DNA of 46,177 bases from Rhodobiaceae bacterium (GCA_020441905.1 JAGRLG010000071.1:1-46177); one strand, 5' to 3'. Shown: positions 8,942 through 19,057, counted from the first letter of the stretch. Notes: generated from the sequence alone by a model not told the origin. Numbers and translations are program-made.

Positions 8942-9391
8942 ATGACCGGACAAGACGAGGCATCGCGACTCTACCCCGAGCGGCCGTTGCTGGGCGTCAG
9001 CGTGGCACTATGGCGCAATGGCAAGGTGCTTCTGGTGCGCCGTGGCCGCGCGCCTTTGGCCGGGTGCTGGAGCCTGCCCGGCGGGCTGGTCAGGCCGGGG
9101 GAAACGATGGCGGCCGCGGCGCGGCGTGAACTTGGCGAGGAAACCAGCCTGGAGTGCACCGAACTGAGCGGCCCGGTGGACTGGAACGAGATCATCCTCA
9201 AGGACGCGGCGGGCGCGGCGGAACGCCATTATGTGATTGCCGCCTTTACCGGGCACTGGCAGGGCGGCGAGGCGATTGCCGGAGACGACGCGGCGGATGT
9301 GCGCTGGTGCGAGGCCGGCGAACTGGCCGCGCTCGAGCTTGCGCCCGGCACCCGAGGCGCGATCGCCAAGGCGGCGCGCCAGATCTCCTGA
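8942..9391 (+). CDS. Nudix hydrolase
   Basis: A 149-residue Nudix protein that hydrolyses a nucleoside diphosphate linked to another group. The Nudix box spans about residues 48-70 (GGLVRPGETMAAAARRELGE and EETSL), with the metal-binding glutamates Glu63, Glu66 and Glu67 present. The usual Gly of the EExG element is Ser69. The N-terminal strand SVALWRNGKVLLVRRGRAPL and the lack of extra domains fit small ADP-ribose or NADH pyrophosphatase-like members; the substrate is not predictable. The ATG at 8942 is chosen because it begins the Nudix-specific sequence, with AAGGGGG about 13 bases upstream. In Hyphomicrobiales a Nudix gene often lies near a TIGR02301 gene, as here (from memory). Confidence 0.88.
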   Translation: MTGQDEASRLYPERPLLGVSVALWRNGKVLLVRRGRAPLAGCWSLPGGLVRPGETMAAAARRELGEETSLECTELSGPVDWNEIILKDAAGAAERHYVIAAFTGHWQGGEAIAGDDAADVRWCEAGELAALELAPGTRGAIAKAARQIS

Positions 9392-9554
9392 TCCACGAAC
9401 CGGCGCAGGCGGCGCGGCGCGGGCGGGATGACCTTTGACCAGGCCGCTGTTTTTTCACGCCAAATTGAGACGGATTGATTGGCGCCGGGCGGGCGCGCGC
9501 GGCCATGGTGAGCATGCACGCGCCGAACCCGTCAACACCGACCGGGAACGACCC

Positions 9555-10583
<1,029 letters not shown>

Positions 10584-10686
10584 GACCCGACGGCGCCTGC
10601 GGCCCCGGCGCGCGATGTGTCTTGAAATGATGCCCGGCGCCCGGCATATCTTGTGCAGACCGTCCAGGCCCGAACCGGGGAGCGGA

Positions 10687-11271
10687 ATGGCCGTCCTTCG
10701 CCGAACTCTTTCACTGCTGATCGCGATTGGCGCCGGCATCGCCCTTGGCGGCGCGCCATCGGTGGCGGCGCCGCGCCCGGGCGGCCTTATCCGTCTGGCG
10801 CAGGCGGACGATCCGAGCCTGCCGTCCTATGTGGCGCCGGCCAAGCGGCGCCCGCGCGCCGCGCCGCGGGAACAAACCATCCCCCCCTTCGCCCTTCCGA
10901 CTTCGCCGATCACCGCCAGCCGGCCAGGTGCCGAGAACGAGCAGGGGGCCAGTCCGGGCGGCGCCGAGTTTCCGCCCTACGAGAAGGAATTGTTGCGCCT
11001 GGCCGAGATATTGGGCGCGGTGCATTACCTGCGCGATCTTTGCGGCGCCGGCGATGGCGGGCAATGGCGCGACCGGATGGAGGCGCTGATCGTTGCCGAA
11101 GAACCGAATCCGGCCTGGCGCGGGCGCTTGATGGACAGTTTCAACACCGGTTATCAGGCCTATGAGCGCGCATATCGCAGTTGTACCCCGGCGGCGGCGC
11201 GGGCCGCACAGGTCTATGTTGCCGAGGGAAAGGACCTCACCGGCGCCATCAAGGCGCGCTATACCAACTGA
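10687..11271 (+). CDS. TIGR02301-family exported protein
   Basis: A 194-residue protein with a signal peptide (RRTLSLLIAIGAGIALGG) and a proline/arginine-rich linker (residues ~55-80). The conserved C-terminal half contains ELLRLAEILGAVHYLRDLCG and ending segment GYQAYERAYRSCTP. The family is an uncharacterised alphaproteobacterial group noted for two well-separated cysteines thought to form a disulfide; both are visible here. The start ATG at 10687 follows GGGGAGCGGA. It precedes two further small unknown genes on the same strand. Confidence 0.82.
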   Translation: MAVLRRTLSLLIAIGAGIALGGAPSVAAPRPGGLIRLAQADDPSLPSYVAPAKRRPRAAPREQTIPPFALPTSPITASRPGAENEQGASPGGAEFPPYEKELLRLAEILGAVHYLRDLCGAGDGGQWRDRMEALIVAEEPNPAWRGRLMDSFNTGYQAYERAYRSCTPAAARAAQVYVAEGKDLTGAIKARYTN

Positions 11272-11373
11272 CTTTTTCACGATTAACCAGTTTCGCGGTT
11301 GCCCCCTGCGCAGGCGCAGGCGCATGGTAGACAATGCGTTTACATTCCACCGAGAATTGATCCGGGGCATTCC

Positions 11374-11646
11374 ATGTACGATTTGAGCCAGACAACCGCG
11401 GCCTGCGACCTTGAAGAAGAGGAACTCAAGGAGCAAAAACAGGCGGCGCTGGAATTGATACTCGATGCCTGGGAAGAGGCGCGCATGGACGGCGTTTCGC
11501 CCGACCTGATTGCCAATGCGGCGCTGTTTGCCGCGCTCAGCGACCTCGTTACCTCCTATGGCGAGGAGGCCGTGATCGAATTGACCGAAGGGCTGGCGGG
11601 GCGCATCCGGCGCGGCGATTTCACGCTCCGCCGGGTGGTGCAATAG
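11374..11646 (+). CDS. Small acidic cytosolic protein of unknown function
   Basis: A 90-residue acidic helical protein (ACDLEEEELKEQKQAALEL, then LIANAALFAALSDLVTSYGE and IELTEGLAGRIRRGDFTLRR). There is no signal peptide. I cannot assign a domain, but the ordered helices and strong codon bias indicate a real gene. The ATG at 11374 follows CCGGGGCATTCC, a plausible ribosome site; the longer frame to 11299 lacks one. It lies 102 bases after the TIGR02301 gene. The intervening gap has no clear promoter. Confidence 0.7.
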   Translation: MYDLSQTTAACDLEEEELKEQKQAALELILDAWEEARMDGVSPDLIANAALFAALSDLVTSYGEEAVIELTEGLAGRIRRGDFTLRRVVQ

Positions 11647-11770
11647 GCGACGCAGGCGGGGCGCCGCGACACCCGCCACGCAAGCGCGGGACCTCACCTC
11701 TTAACAGACAATTGGCTGGCGACTGCCTATAGTGTCCGTCGACACCACACGGGCAGCTTGAGGCATGGGC

Positions 11771-12394
11771 ATGGCGTTGAAACGGCTGATACTGGGAGGC
11801 GCGATGACGCTGGCCGCGGCGGCGGCGGCGGTGATTCTGCCGGCGCAGGGCGCCGGACCCGGCGGGGCCGGCGGCGTTGAAATCTCCGCGCCGGCGAGCG
11901 GCGGGGCGGAAAAGCAGGCGGCGGCGAAATTGCCGGAGATCCTGCGTGATACCGCCTTGCTTCCAGCCCCTGTCGCGCGCATCCGCGAGCAGATCCTGGA
12001 GGCGGCGCGCAGCGGCGATATCGAACGCCTGCGTCCGATCATTGACGGCAACGGCATCACGCCCACCTTCAGTTTCGGGGGCGAAACCGACGCCATCGCC
12101 TTCTGGAAAGAAACGTCCGGCGACAGCGAGGGCCGCGAATTGCTGGCGATCATGAGCGAGATATTCGAGGCCGGCTTCCTGCACTCGGGCGCCGGAACGG
12201 CGGATGAAATCTATATCTGGCCCTATTTCGCCGAAATTCCGCTCGACAAGCTGACCCCGGCGCAGCAGGTCGAACTCTACCGGCTGGTCACCGCGCAGGA
12301 CGTCAAGGACATGCGCGAATTCGGATCCTACATCTTCTACCGGGCCGGCATCACGCCGGACGGCCAGTGGCAGTATTTCGTCGCCGGCGACTGA
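11771..12394 (+). CDS. Exported protein of unknown function
   Basis: A 207-residue protein with an N-terminal signal peptide (LKRLILGGAMTLAAAAAAVI) followed by a Gly/Ala-rich linker and an acidic conserved-looking domain: RIREQILEAARSGDIERLRP, DAIAFWKETSGDSEGRELL, EIYIWPYFAEIPLDKLTP and WQYFVAGD at the C-terminus. I recall similar unnamed alphaproteobacterial proteins but no defined function. The first in-frame ATG is 11765, but GAGG seven bases before the ATG at 11771 favours the latter. It ends 14 bases from the convergent dihydroorotase-like gene. Confidence 0.78.
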   Translation: MALKRLILGGAMTLAAAAAAVILPAQGAGPGGAGGVEISAPASGGAEKQAAAKLPEILRDTALLPAPVARIREQILEAARSGDIERLRPIIDGNGITPTFSFGGETDAIAFWKETSGDSEGRELLAIMSEIFEAGFLHSGAGTADEIYIWPYFAEIPLDKLTPAQQVELYRLVTAQDVKDMREFGSYIFYRAGITPDGQWQYFVAGD

Positions 12395-12408
12395 CCTTCA
12401 GGCGCGGT

Positions 12409-13746
12409 TCACCCCCTGGGAAGGGCTTCATGAAACCGGACTGCCTGGCCGGTGGAGGGGGTCACGACCTCGCCTTCCCACATCACCTGCCGGCCGCGCA
12501 CGAATGTGCCCACCGGCCAGCCAGTGACCTTGATCCCGTCATAGGGTGTCCAGCCGCATTTCGAGGCGCTCCGGGCATCGGTAATGGTTTCCCGGCGCGC
12601 CAGATCGACAATAGTGAAATCGGCGTCGTAGCCGGCGGCGATGCGTCCCTTGCCGGCAATACCGAACAGGCGGGCCGGACCGGCGCTGGTCATGTCGACG
12701 AAACGCTCAAGGGTCAGCCTGCCGGCATGGACATGGTCGAGCATGACCGGGACCAGGGTCTGCACGCCGGGCATGCCGGAGGGCGAGGCGGGATAGGGCC
12801 TGGCTTTTTCCTCCAGGGTGTGGGGGGCGTGGTCGGAGCCCAGAATATCGGCGACGCCGGAATGCAGGCCGGCCCAGATCGCCTCGCGGTGGCGCGAATC
12901 GCGGATCGGCGGGTTCATCTGCGCCCTGGTGCCGAGGCGCGCATAGGCCTCCGGCGCGGCCAGGGTGAGATGCTGCGGCGTCACCTCGACGCTGGCGACA
13001 TCGCGGAAATTGGCCAGCAGCGCCATTTCCTCCGCCGTCGAAACGTGCAGCAGGTGAATGCGCTTGCCGGCGTGGCGGGCGAGGCTCAAGAGCCGCTCGG
13101 TGCAGCGGCGCGCGGTTTCCACGTCGCGCCAGACCGGATGGGACGCGGGGTCGTTCTCGACCCTTTCGCCAAGGCGCTCGGCCAGGCGGAACTCGTCCTC
13201 GGCATGGAAGGCGGCGCGGCGGCGTATGTTGGCGAGGATCTCGGCCACCCCCTCGTCGTCCTCGACAAGCAGGCTGCCGGTGGACGAACCCATGAAGACC
13301 TTGACCCCGGCGCAGCCGGGCAGCATCTCCAGTTCGCCGAGTTGGGCGGCATTGTCGCGGGTGCCGCCGACATAGAAGGCAAAATCGCAATGCATGCGCG
13401 AGGTCGCCCGCGCCACCTTGTCGGCCAGGGTTTCGGCGCTTGTGGTCAGCGGATTGGTGTTGGGCATCTCGAAAACGGCGGTGACGCCGCCAAGCACGGC
13501 GGCGCGCGAGCCGCTTTCCAGATCTTCCTTGTGTTCGCCGCCCGGCTCGCGGAAATGGACCTGGGTATCGATGACGCCGGGCAGGATATGCAGGCCGGTG
13601 CAGTCGACCACCTGGCCGCCATCTTCGGACGCGATGTCGCCGATGGCGGTTATGTGGGCGCCGTTGATGCCTATATCGCGCGCATGGGCGCCGTCCTGAT
13701 TGACGAGAGTACCGCCCTTGAGCACGACATCGAAGATCTGCGCCAC
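12409..13746 (-). CDS. Dihydroorotase-like cyclic amidohydrolase (COG0044)
   Basis: A 445-residue amidohydrolase-superfamily enzyme of the PyrC/AllB/hydantoinase branch, usually annotated dihydroorotase in Hyphomicrobiales. Such enzymes reversibly cyclise carbamoyl-aspartate to dihydroorotate. The metal motif reads DTQVHFREPG (residues 61-70), with Gln62 in place of the first His of the canonical DxHxH. Other likely ligands are Lys149 in GVKVFMGSS, His181 in AAFHAEDE, His234 in LHVST and Asp305 in GSDHAPH. The GTG start at 13746 follows AAAGGGGAG. It is divergent from ygfZ. Because of the Gln and the hydantoinase-like Lys, true DHOase activity is less certain than the family name. Confidence 0.85.
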   Translation of the reverse strand: MAQIFDVVLKGGTLVNQDGAHARDIGINGAHITAIGDIASEDGGQVVDCTGLHILPGVIDTQVHFREPGGEHKEDLESGSRAAVLGGVTAVFEMPNTNPLTTSAETLADKVARATSRMHCDFAFYVGGTRDNAAQLGELEMLPGCAGVKVFMGSSTGSLLVEDDEGVAEILANIRRRAAFHAEDEFRLAERLGERVENDPASHPVWRDVETARRCTERLLSLARHAGKRIHLLHVSTAEEMALLANFRDVASVEVTPQHLTLAAPEAYARLGTRAQMNPPIRDSRHREAIWAGLHSGVADILGSDHAPHTLEEKARPYPASPSGMPGVQTLVPVMLDHVHAGRLTLERFVDMTSAGPARLFGIAGKGRIAAGYDADFTIVDLARRETITDARSASKCGWTPYDGIKVTGWPVGTFVRGRQVMWEGEVVTPSTGQAVRFHEALPRG

Positions 13747-13886
13747 CCTGGCTCCCCTTTCCAAACCGCGCGGTCGCGGCCAGAATACCCGCCGAACCGA
13801 CAATGAAATTGCGGCGGCATATTGCGCGCCGCCGCCCCCTTACGTAAATCTCCTTCCATGCGCACGCAAAGGGTCTTTGCCAGGTC

Positions 13887-14753
13887 ATGAGTAATTTGAA
13901 GGGCGCCTTGCTCACGGACAGGACCGTCGTGACGGCTTCCGGCCCGGATGCCGAAGGGTTTCTGCAAGGCCTTGTGACCGCGGATGTCGCGGCCATTGGC
14001 GAGAGCCAGGGGCGCCTGGCGGCAATCCTTTCTCCGCAAGGCAAGGTGCTGTTCGATTTCCTGCTGGTGCGGCGGGAAGGCGGCTTTGTGATCGACTGCC
14101 GGGCGGACATGGCGGCGGATCTGGTCAAGCGGCTCGGTTTCTACAAGTTGCGCGCCAAGGTCGAGCTGGCCGATGCCGGCGATTCGCTTGGCGTGATCGC
14201 GCTGTGGGGCGACGAACTGCCACCAATCGAGGGCGCGTTCGCCGACCCGCGCCATCGCGGCATGGGGCTGCGCGTCCTCGCCGGCTCCGGCGACGGCGAA
14301 GCGGCATTGCGGGCCGTGGGCGCGCAGATCGTGCCGCTGGCGGCTTATCACGCCCACCGCGTCCATGTCGGCGTTGGCGAAGGCGGCGCCGATTTCGTGC
14401 TTGGCGATACTTTCCCCCACGAGGCCAATATGGACCTTTTCGGCGGCGTTTCCTTTTCCAAGGGCTGCTATGTCGGCCAGGAGGTGGTGTCGCGCATGGA
14501 ACATCGCGGCACGGCCAGAACGCGCCTTGTCGCCGTGCGCCTTGGCGGGGAAGCGGCGGCGGGCAGCGAAATCACGGCCGGCGGCAAGGCCATCGGCCGC
14601 CTCGGCTCGGTGGCGGGCGAGGAGGCGCTGGCGCTGCTGCGGCTCGACCGCGCCGGCGAGGCAATGAAGCAGGGCGACAAGCTGAGCGCCGGCGGGGCGC
14701 AAGTCAGCCCGCGCGACGGCGGCACCTTCGAGCCAGCGGGCGGCGCCAACTGA
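13887..14753 (+). CDS. ygfZ: YgfZ/CAF17-like folate-binding Fe-S cluster protein
   Basis: YgfZ is a tetrahydrofolate-binding member of the GcvT fold that supports assembly or repair of certain Fe-S enzymes. The 288-residue protein has the family signature KGCYVGQE at residues 192-199, the N-terminal FLQGLVTADVAAIGESQGRL, and ILSPQGKVLFDFLLVRR. Length is as expected. It is divergent from the dihydroorotase-like gene, an arrangement I recall as common in Hyphomicrobiales. Its TGA stop overlaps the ATG of the FkbM gene (TGATG), so the two are translationally coupled. Confidence 0.9.
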   Translation: MSNLKGALLTDRTVVTASGPDAEGFLQGLVTADVAAIGESQGRLAAILSPQGKVLFDFLLVRREGGFVIDCRADMAADLVKRLGFYKLRAKVELADAGDSLGVIALWGDELPPIEGAFADPRHRGMGLRVLAGSGDGEAALRAVGAQIVPLAAYHAHRVHVGVGEGGADFVLGDTFPHEANMDLFGGVSFSKGCYVGQEVVSRMEHRGTARTRLVAVRLGGEAAAGSEITAGGKAIGRLGSVAGEEALALLRLDRAGEAMKQGDKLSAGGAQVSPRDGGTFEPAGGAN

Positions 14754-15493
14754 TGCATCCGATCCTCAGCCTCAAGAAGCGGCTCTACCGCCTGCGCAGC
14801 CGGCCAATCATCTGCACCCGGCGCGGCGCCCGTTTAGAGCTTTTCCCGCGCAACTGGATCGACAACCGGCTGCTTGCCGGCGCGCCCTATGAGGACCGCC
14901 AGATCGCGCGCTGCATCGAACTGGCCCGGGACCATGACATCGACATGTTTCTCGATATCGGCGCCAATATCGGCCTTTATTCGGTGCTGCTGGCGCTGGC
15001 CACCGAAATCGGCGAAATGCATGCCTTCGAGCCGGTGACGCGCAACGGCGACCAGATGGAGATCAACCTGCGGCTCAACCGGCTCGATGGCCGGGTGCGG
15101 CTGCATCGCTGCGCCCTCGGCGCGAAAGCCGATATCGCCAGGATCCGCATCGACCCGAAATCGACCGGGCTGTCGCGCCTGGAGGGCAGCGGCGGCGACC
15201 GGCGGCGCGCTTTCACCCAAAGCGAGGACGTGCCGGTGTGCCGGCTCGATGAAACCGTTATTGCGGAGGGCAAGCGCATTCTGGCCAAGATCGATGTCGA
15301 GGGCTTTGCGCTCCAGGTGCTGGAGGGCATGACCGGGCTGCTGGACCAGAACAGCTTCGTGTTCCAGATCGAATCGGATCCGGCAAGCGATGCGGCGGTC
15401 GAAGCCTTCCTTGGCGCCCGCGGCTTCCGCCAGATCGGCCACATCGAATCCGACCTCTATTTCACAAATATCGCCGGGGACGGCACGGCATGA
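14753..15493 (+). CDS. FkbM-family SAM-dependent methyltransferase
   Basis: A 246-residue methyltransferase. The SAM-binding motif MFLDIGANIGLYSVLLALA is at residues 65-83, followed by MHAFEPVTRNGDQMEINLRL and the FkbM-typical LAKIDVEGFALQVLEGM and FQIESDPASD. FkbM enzymes O-methylate sugars or small hydroxylated metabolites; the acceptor here is unknown. The start at 14753 overlaps the ygfZ stop, and its own stop overlaps the next ATG (ATGA at 15490-15493), so it is embedded in a coupled run of four genes. No glycan-biosynthesis genes are adjacent, which is unusual for this family. Confidence 0.87.
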   Translation: MHPILSLKKRLYRLRSRPIICTRRGARLELFPRNWIDNRLLAGAPYEDRQIARCIELARDHDIDMFLDIGANIGLYSVLLALATEIGEMHAFEPVTRNGDQMEINLRLNRLDGRVRLHRCALGAKADIARIRIDPKSTGLSRLEGSGGDRRRAFTQSEDVPVCRLDETVIAEGKRILAKIDVEGFALQVLEGMTGLLDQNSFVFQIESDPASDAAVEAFLGARGFRQIGHIESDLYFTNIAGDGTA

Positions 15494-16092
15494 TGCCGCC
15501 GACCGGCAAGCGGGCGTGGCAACGCATGCTATCGGGGCGCCGTCTCGATTTGCTCAATCCCTCGCCGCTGGATATCGAACTGGAGGATATCGCCCACGGT
15601 CTGGCGCGGGTGGCGCGCTGGAACGGCCAGACCATCGGCGCCCACCCCTTTTCGGTGGCCCAGCATTCGCTGCTGGTCGAAAGGCTGGCGGTGGCATTCG
15701 CCCCCGAGCTTGAGGCCCGCTGGCGCCTGGCGGCACTGCTCCACGATGCCCCGGAATATGTCATCGGCGATCTCATCAGCCCTTTCAAGGCCGCGGTCGG
15801 CCTCGACTACAAGGCTTTTGAAATCCGCCTGCTCGATGCCATTCACATCCATTTCGGCCTGCCCCCGGCGCTGCCGGCCAGGATCGCGGCGCTGATAAAG
15901 CGCGCCGACAAGGCCGCAGCCTATCTGGAGGCAACCCGCCTGGCCGGATTTTCGGAAGGCGAAGCCGCCAGCTTCTTCAGCCGCCCGCGCGGACTCAACA
16001 CCTCGGTCGACAGCTTCGACCTGACCCCGCTGGCAACCGGGCGGGCGCAGGACCTGTTTCAAAAACAGGTCGAGGCCCTGCACCTTGGCTGA
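15490..16092 (+). CDS. HD-domain hydrolase (YfbR-like)
   Basis: A 200-residue HD-superfamily phosphohydrolase. Metal ligands are visible as His59 (FSVAQHSLLVERL), His85/Asp86 (LAALLHDAPEYVIGDLISP) and a later Asp in IKRADKAAAYLEA. The DAPEYVIGD context resembles the YfbR/5'-deoxynucleotidase group, so a nucleotide substrate is likely but unproven. It begins with ATGATG overlapping the FkbM stop. It is followed after 3 bases by the phosphatase-like gene, and the pairing of these two genes is one I recall from other Hyphomicrobiales. Confidence 0.85.
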   Translation: MMPPTGKRAWQRMLSGRRLDLLNPSPLDIELEDIAHGLARVARWNGQTIGAHPFSVAQHSLLVERLAVAFAPELEARWRLAALLHDAPEYVIGDLISPFKAAVGLDYKAFEIRLLDAIHIHFGLPPALPARIAALIKRADKAAAYLEATRLAGFSEGEAASFFSRPRGLNTSVDSFDLTPLATGRAQDLFQKQVEALHLG

Positions 16093-16095
16093 CAG

Positions 16096-16692
16096 ATGCA
16101 TTACATTGAAGGCAATGTGCATTACCTCAACTTGCGGCCCGCTCCCATGAAAGACGCCATTCATGTCTGTGCGCTGAGTGCTGTCGACGCCCTGATCGAC
16201 GCCCACCGGCCGAGCCATCTCGTTACCCTGATCAACTGGGAAACGATGATCGAGACGCCGCCGCAGATCGCGCCGCAAAACCATCTCAAGCTGGGCATGA
16301 ACGACATCGCCGAGCCGCGCGAAGGGCTGGTGCTGGCCGGCAACGAACAGGTGGAGAGCCTGCTCGATTTCATCAATGGCTGGGACGCTGCGCGCGCGGC
16401 GCCGCTGCTGATCCATTGCTGGGCCGGGGTCAGCCGCTCCACGGCGGCGGCCTATGTCGCGGTCTGCGCCCTCAACCCCGATATCGGCGAGGACGAACTG
16501 GCGAGGCGCCTGCGCGCCGCCTCGCCGACGGCAACGCCGAACCGGCGCATTATTGCCCTCGCCGACGAGGCCCTCGACCGCCGCGGGCGCATGGTGGCGG
16601 CGATAGACGGCATCGGGCGCGGCGCCATGGCCTTCGAGGGCAAGCCCTTCACGCTGCCGGCGCGCTTCGCGGCGGCGCGCAGCAACCGCTAG
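16096..16692 (+). CDS. Protein tyrosine phosphatase-like (Cys-based) phosphatase
   Basis: A cysteine phosphatase with the P-loop HCWAGVSRS (CX5R: Cys108 and Arg114 from this start). A likely general acid is Asp70 in GMNDIAEP. The N-terminal IHVCALSAVDALIDAHRPSH matches a group of small alphaproteobacterial PTP-like proteins that usually begin just before this segment, so the true start may be the ATG at 16147 (181 residues). Neither start has a good ribosome site; 16096 is three bases after the HD gene and fits coupling. Substrate, protein phosphotyrosine or a small phosphoester, is unknown. Confidence 0.83.
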   Translation: MHYIEGNVHYLNLRPAPMKDAIHVCALSAVDALIDAHRPSHLVTLINWETMIETPPQIAPQNHLKLGMNDIAEPREGLVLAGNEQVESLLDFINGWDAARAAPLLIHCWAGVSRSTAAAYVAVCALNPDIGEDELARRLRAASPTATPNRRIIALADEALDRRGRMVAAIDGIGRGAMAFEGKPFTLPARFAAARSNR

Positions 16693-16702
16693 CAGCGGCC
16701 TG

Positions 16703-17692
16703 TCAGGAAATTTCGACGACCAGCCGGCCCCGGACCCTGCCCGCCAGCAGCTCCGGCGCCACGTCCGGCACCTCGCCAAGACCGATGGTGGTGGTCATGG
16801 CGTCGAGCTTCTTCAGGTCGAGATCGCGGGCAAGCCGGTTCCATGCCTCGACGCGCCGTTCGCGCGGGGCCATGACCGAATCGACGCCGATCAGGCTGAC
16901 GCCGCGCAGGATGAACGGCGCCACGCTGGCGGGCAGATCCATGCCGCCGGCAAGGCCGCAGGCGGCCACGGCGCCGCCATAGCGGGTCATCGAAAGCATA
17001 TTGGCCAGGGTCAGGCTGCCGACGACATCGATGCCGCCGGCCCAGCGCTCCTTGCCAAGCGGGCGCGCGGGTCCGGACAGCTCTTCGCGGGCGATGATAT
17101 CGGCGGCGCCGAGGGATTTGAGATAATCGGCCTCCTGCGCCCGCCCGGTGGCGGCCAGAACGCGGTAGCCAAGCTTCGCCAGCACGGCAATGGCAACCGA
17201 GCCGACGCCCCCGGCGGCGCCGCTGACAACGATGTCGCCGCGCTCCGGGGTCACGCCGGCGCGCTCCAGCGCCATGACGCAGAGCATCGCGGTATAGCCG
17301 GCGGTGCCGATGGCCATGGCCCGGGCGGCGCTGATGGCTTTGGGGCGGGAAATCAGCCAGTCGCCGGAAACGCGGGCGCGCCCGGCTAGCCCGCCATGAT
17401 GGGATTCGCCGACGCCCCAGCCATTGAGAACAACGTCATCGCCGGGTTTGAAGCCGGCATAGGTGGAGGTTTCGACCGTGCCGGCGAAATCGATGCCGGG
17501 AATGAGCGGCCAGCGGCGGACGACCGGGGCCTTGCCGGTGAGGGCCAACGCATCCTTGTAGTTGAGGGTGGAGTGCGAGATGCGCACGGTGACGTCGCCG
17601 TCCATGAAGTCGCCATCGCCAAGACTGGCAAGTTCGGCCTTCTGGCCGTCATCATCCCTGGAAACGAGGATTGCCTTGAATGTCTGGGCCAT
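16703..17692 (-). CDS. MDR-family NADPH oxidoreductase, AcuI/YhdH type (acryloyl-CoA reductase-like)
   Basis: A 329-residue medium-chain dehydrogenase without the structural-zinc cysteines. Diagnostic segments are [62 protein letters not shown], the nucleotide motif [11 protein letters not shown], and [18 protein letters not shown]. The YhdH/AcuI group reduces acryloyl-CoA to propionyl-CoA and detoxifies acrylate. It follows the MFS carrier gene by 23 bases on the same strand, so they may be cotranscribed. GGGAA lies shortly before the ATG. Subfamily assignment is good, but physiological substrate is inferred. Confidence 0.87.
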   Translation of the reverse strand: MAQTFKAILVSRDDDGQKAELASLGDGDFMDGDVTVRISHSTLNYKDALALTGKAPVVRRWPLIPGIDFAGTVETSTYAGFKPGDDVVLNGWGVGESHHGGLAGRARVSGDWLISRPKAISAARAMAIGTAGYTAMLCVMALERAGVTPERGDIVVSGAAGGVGSVAIAVLAKLGYRVLAATGRAQEADYLKSLGAADIIAREELSGPARPLGKERWAGGIDVVGSLTLANMLSMTRYGGAVAACGLAGGMDLPASVAPFILRGVSLIGVDSVMAPRERRVEAWNRLARDLDLKKLDAMTTTIGLGEVPDVAPELLAGRVRGRLVVEIS

Positions 17693-17715
17693 CGGAAGTT
17701 CCCGTTTTCGGATCC

Positions 17716-18939
17716 CTATTCGGCCGCGGCCAGCCTTTCAACGGGCTGTTCGCGGATCGGCCAGTGAACGATGGCGGCGAAAATGCTCAGCGCCACGCCG
17801 AGCCACCATACAACATCGTAGGACTGGTACATGTCGTAGAGCCGGCCGCCCAGCCAGACGCCGAGAAAGGCCCCGACCTGGTGGGAAAAGAACACGAAGC
17901 CGAACAGGGTGGCAAGATAGCGCGGGCCGAACATGACGGCGACAAGGCCGGAGGTCGGCGGCACCGTGGAGAGCCACAGCAGCCCAAGGGACGCGGAGAA
18001 GACGAGCACGGTGACCGGGCTTGGCGGCAGCAACACGAACAGCGCGATGACCACGGCGCGGGCGAGATAGATCAGGCTCAGGAACACCGGCTTGGAATGG
18101 CGCCCGGCGATATAGCCGGAGGCCAGCGAGCCGACGATATTGAACAGGCCGATCAGGGCGATGGCCCAGGCGCCCAGCGCCGGATCGAGCCCGATATCCG
18201 ACAGATAGGGCGGCAAATGGGTGGTGACGAAGGCCAGCTGGAAGCCGCAGACGAAAAAGCCGGCGACGAGAAGAACGAAGCTGCGATAGCCGAAGGCCTC
18301 GGATATCGCCTCGAAGATCGACTGGTCGCGGCCGCTGGCATCCGGCCCGCCTTGCGGCTTGCCCATCAGCGCCACCGCCAGCAGGGGAATGGCGAGCATC
18401 ATGACCCCGAGCAGTGTCAGGGCCTGCTGCCAGCCGGCGGCCTCGATCAGGTGCTGGCCGAGGGGGGCAAAGAGGAACTGGCCGAAGGAGCCGGCGGCGG
18501 TTCCTATGCCGAAAGCCACCGAGCGGCGTTCGGGCGTGACAAAGCGCCCGAAGGCGGCCAGCACGATGGTGAAGGAGCAGGAGGCGACGCCAAGCCCGAT
18601 CAGGACGCCGGCGCCGAGATGGAGCCACAGCGGCGTCGGCGCCCAGGCGGTCAGGGCCAGGCCGGCGGCATAGAGCATGGCGCCGCCGACGAGCACCCGC
18701 GCGGTGCCGTAGCGGTCGGCGATGGCACCCGCCATAGGCTGCCCGGCGCCCCAGACCACGTTCTGGATCGCGATCGCCAGGGCGAAGATTTCGCGCGACC
18801 ATCCGCGCGCCTCGGTAATCGGCGTGAAAAACAGGCCCATCGCCGAGCGCGGCCCGAACGACATGGCGGAAATGATACAGCCGGCGACAATGACCAGGGT
18901 CACCGTCTGCCAGGGGCGGACCCTGAACGATGTCGACAT
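17716..18939 (-). CDS. MFS transporter, monocarboxylate/oxalate-formate antiporter-like
   Basis: A 407-residue inner-membrane carrier with about 12 hydrophobic segments. It has the MFS loop 2-3 motif in [20 protein letters not shown], an N-terminal [20 protein letters not shown] and a central charged loop near [15 protein letters not shown]. The [20 protein letters not shown] stretch is typical of the group that imports organic acids. The start at 18939 has GGAG eight bases upstream; the open frame continues to 19005 without one. With the AcuI-like gene next, uptake of a small carboxylate is a reasonable guess, not a demonstrated role. Confidence 0.87.
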   Translation of the reverse strand: MSTSFRVRPWQTVTLVIVAGCIISAMSFGPRSAMGLFFTPITEARGWSREIFALAIAIQNVVWGAGQPMAGAIADRYGTARVLVGGAMLYAAGLALTAWAPTPLWLHLGAGVLIGLGVASCSFTIVLAAFGRFVTPERRSVAFGIGTAAGSFGQFLFAPLGQHLIEAAGWQQALTLLGVMMLAIPLLAVALMGKPQGGPDASGRDQSIFEAISEAFGYRSFVLLVAGFFVCGFQLAFVTTHLPPYLSDIGLDPALGAWAIALIGLFNIVGSLASGYIAGRHSKPVFLSLIYLARAVVIALFVLLPPSPVTVLVFSASLGLLWLSTVPPTSGLVAVMFGPRYLATLFGFVFFSHQVGAFLGVWLGGRLYDMYQSYDVVWWLGVALSIFAAIVHWPIREQPVERLAAAE

Positions 18940-19057
18940 CCATATGCTCCGATAGCGCGGCGTGGAACAGGCGGCACGGAGGCGAAGCCTAACCCGCCCG
19001 CTCAAAGGGCGAAAACAATTTTTATGAATTCAAAGGAAGGGGCGGACCGGAGGCGAC

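Noticed and set aside
12367..13806. A 479-codon open frame on the plus strand opposite the dihydroorotase-like gene
   Set aside because: It is antisense to a gene with clear catalytic motifs, with shadow-like composition and no recognisable domain.
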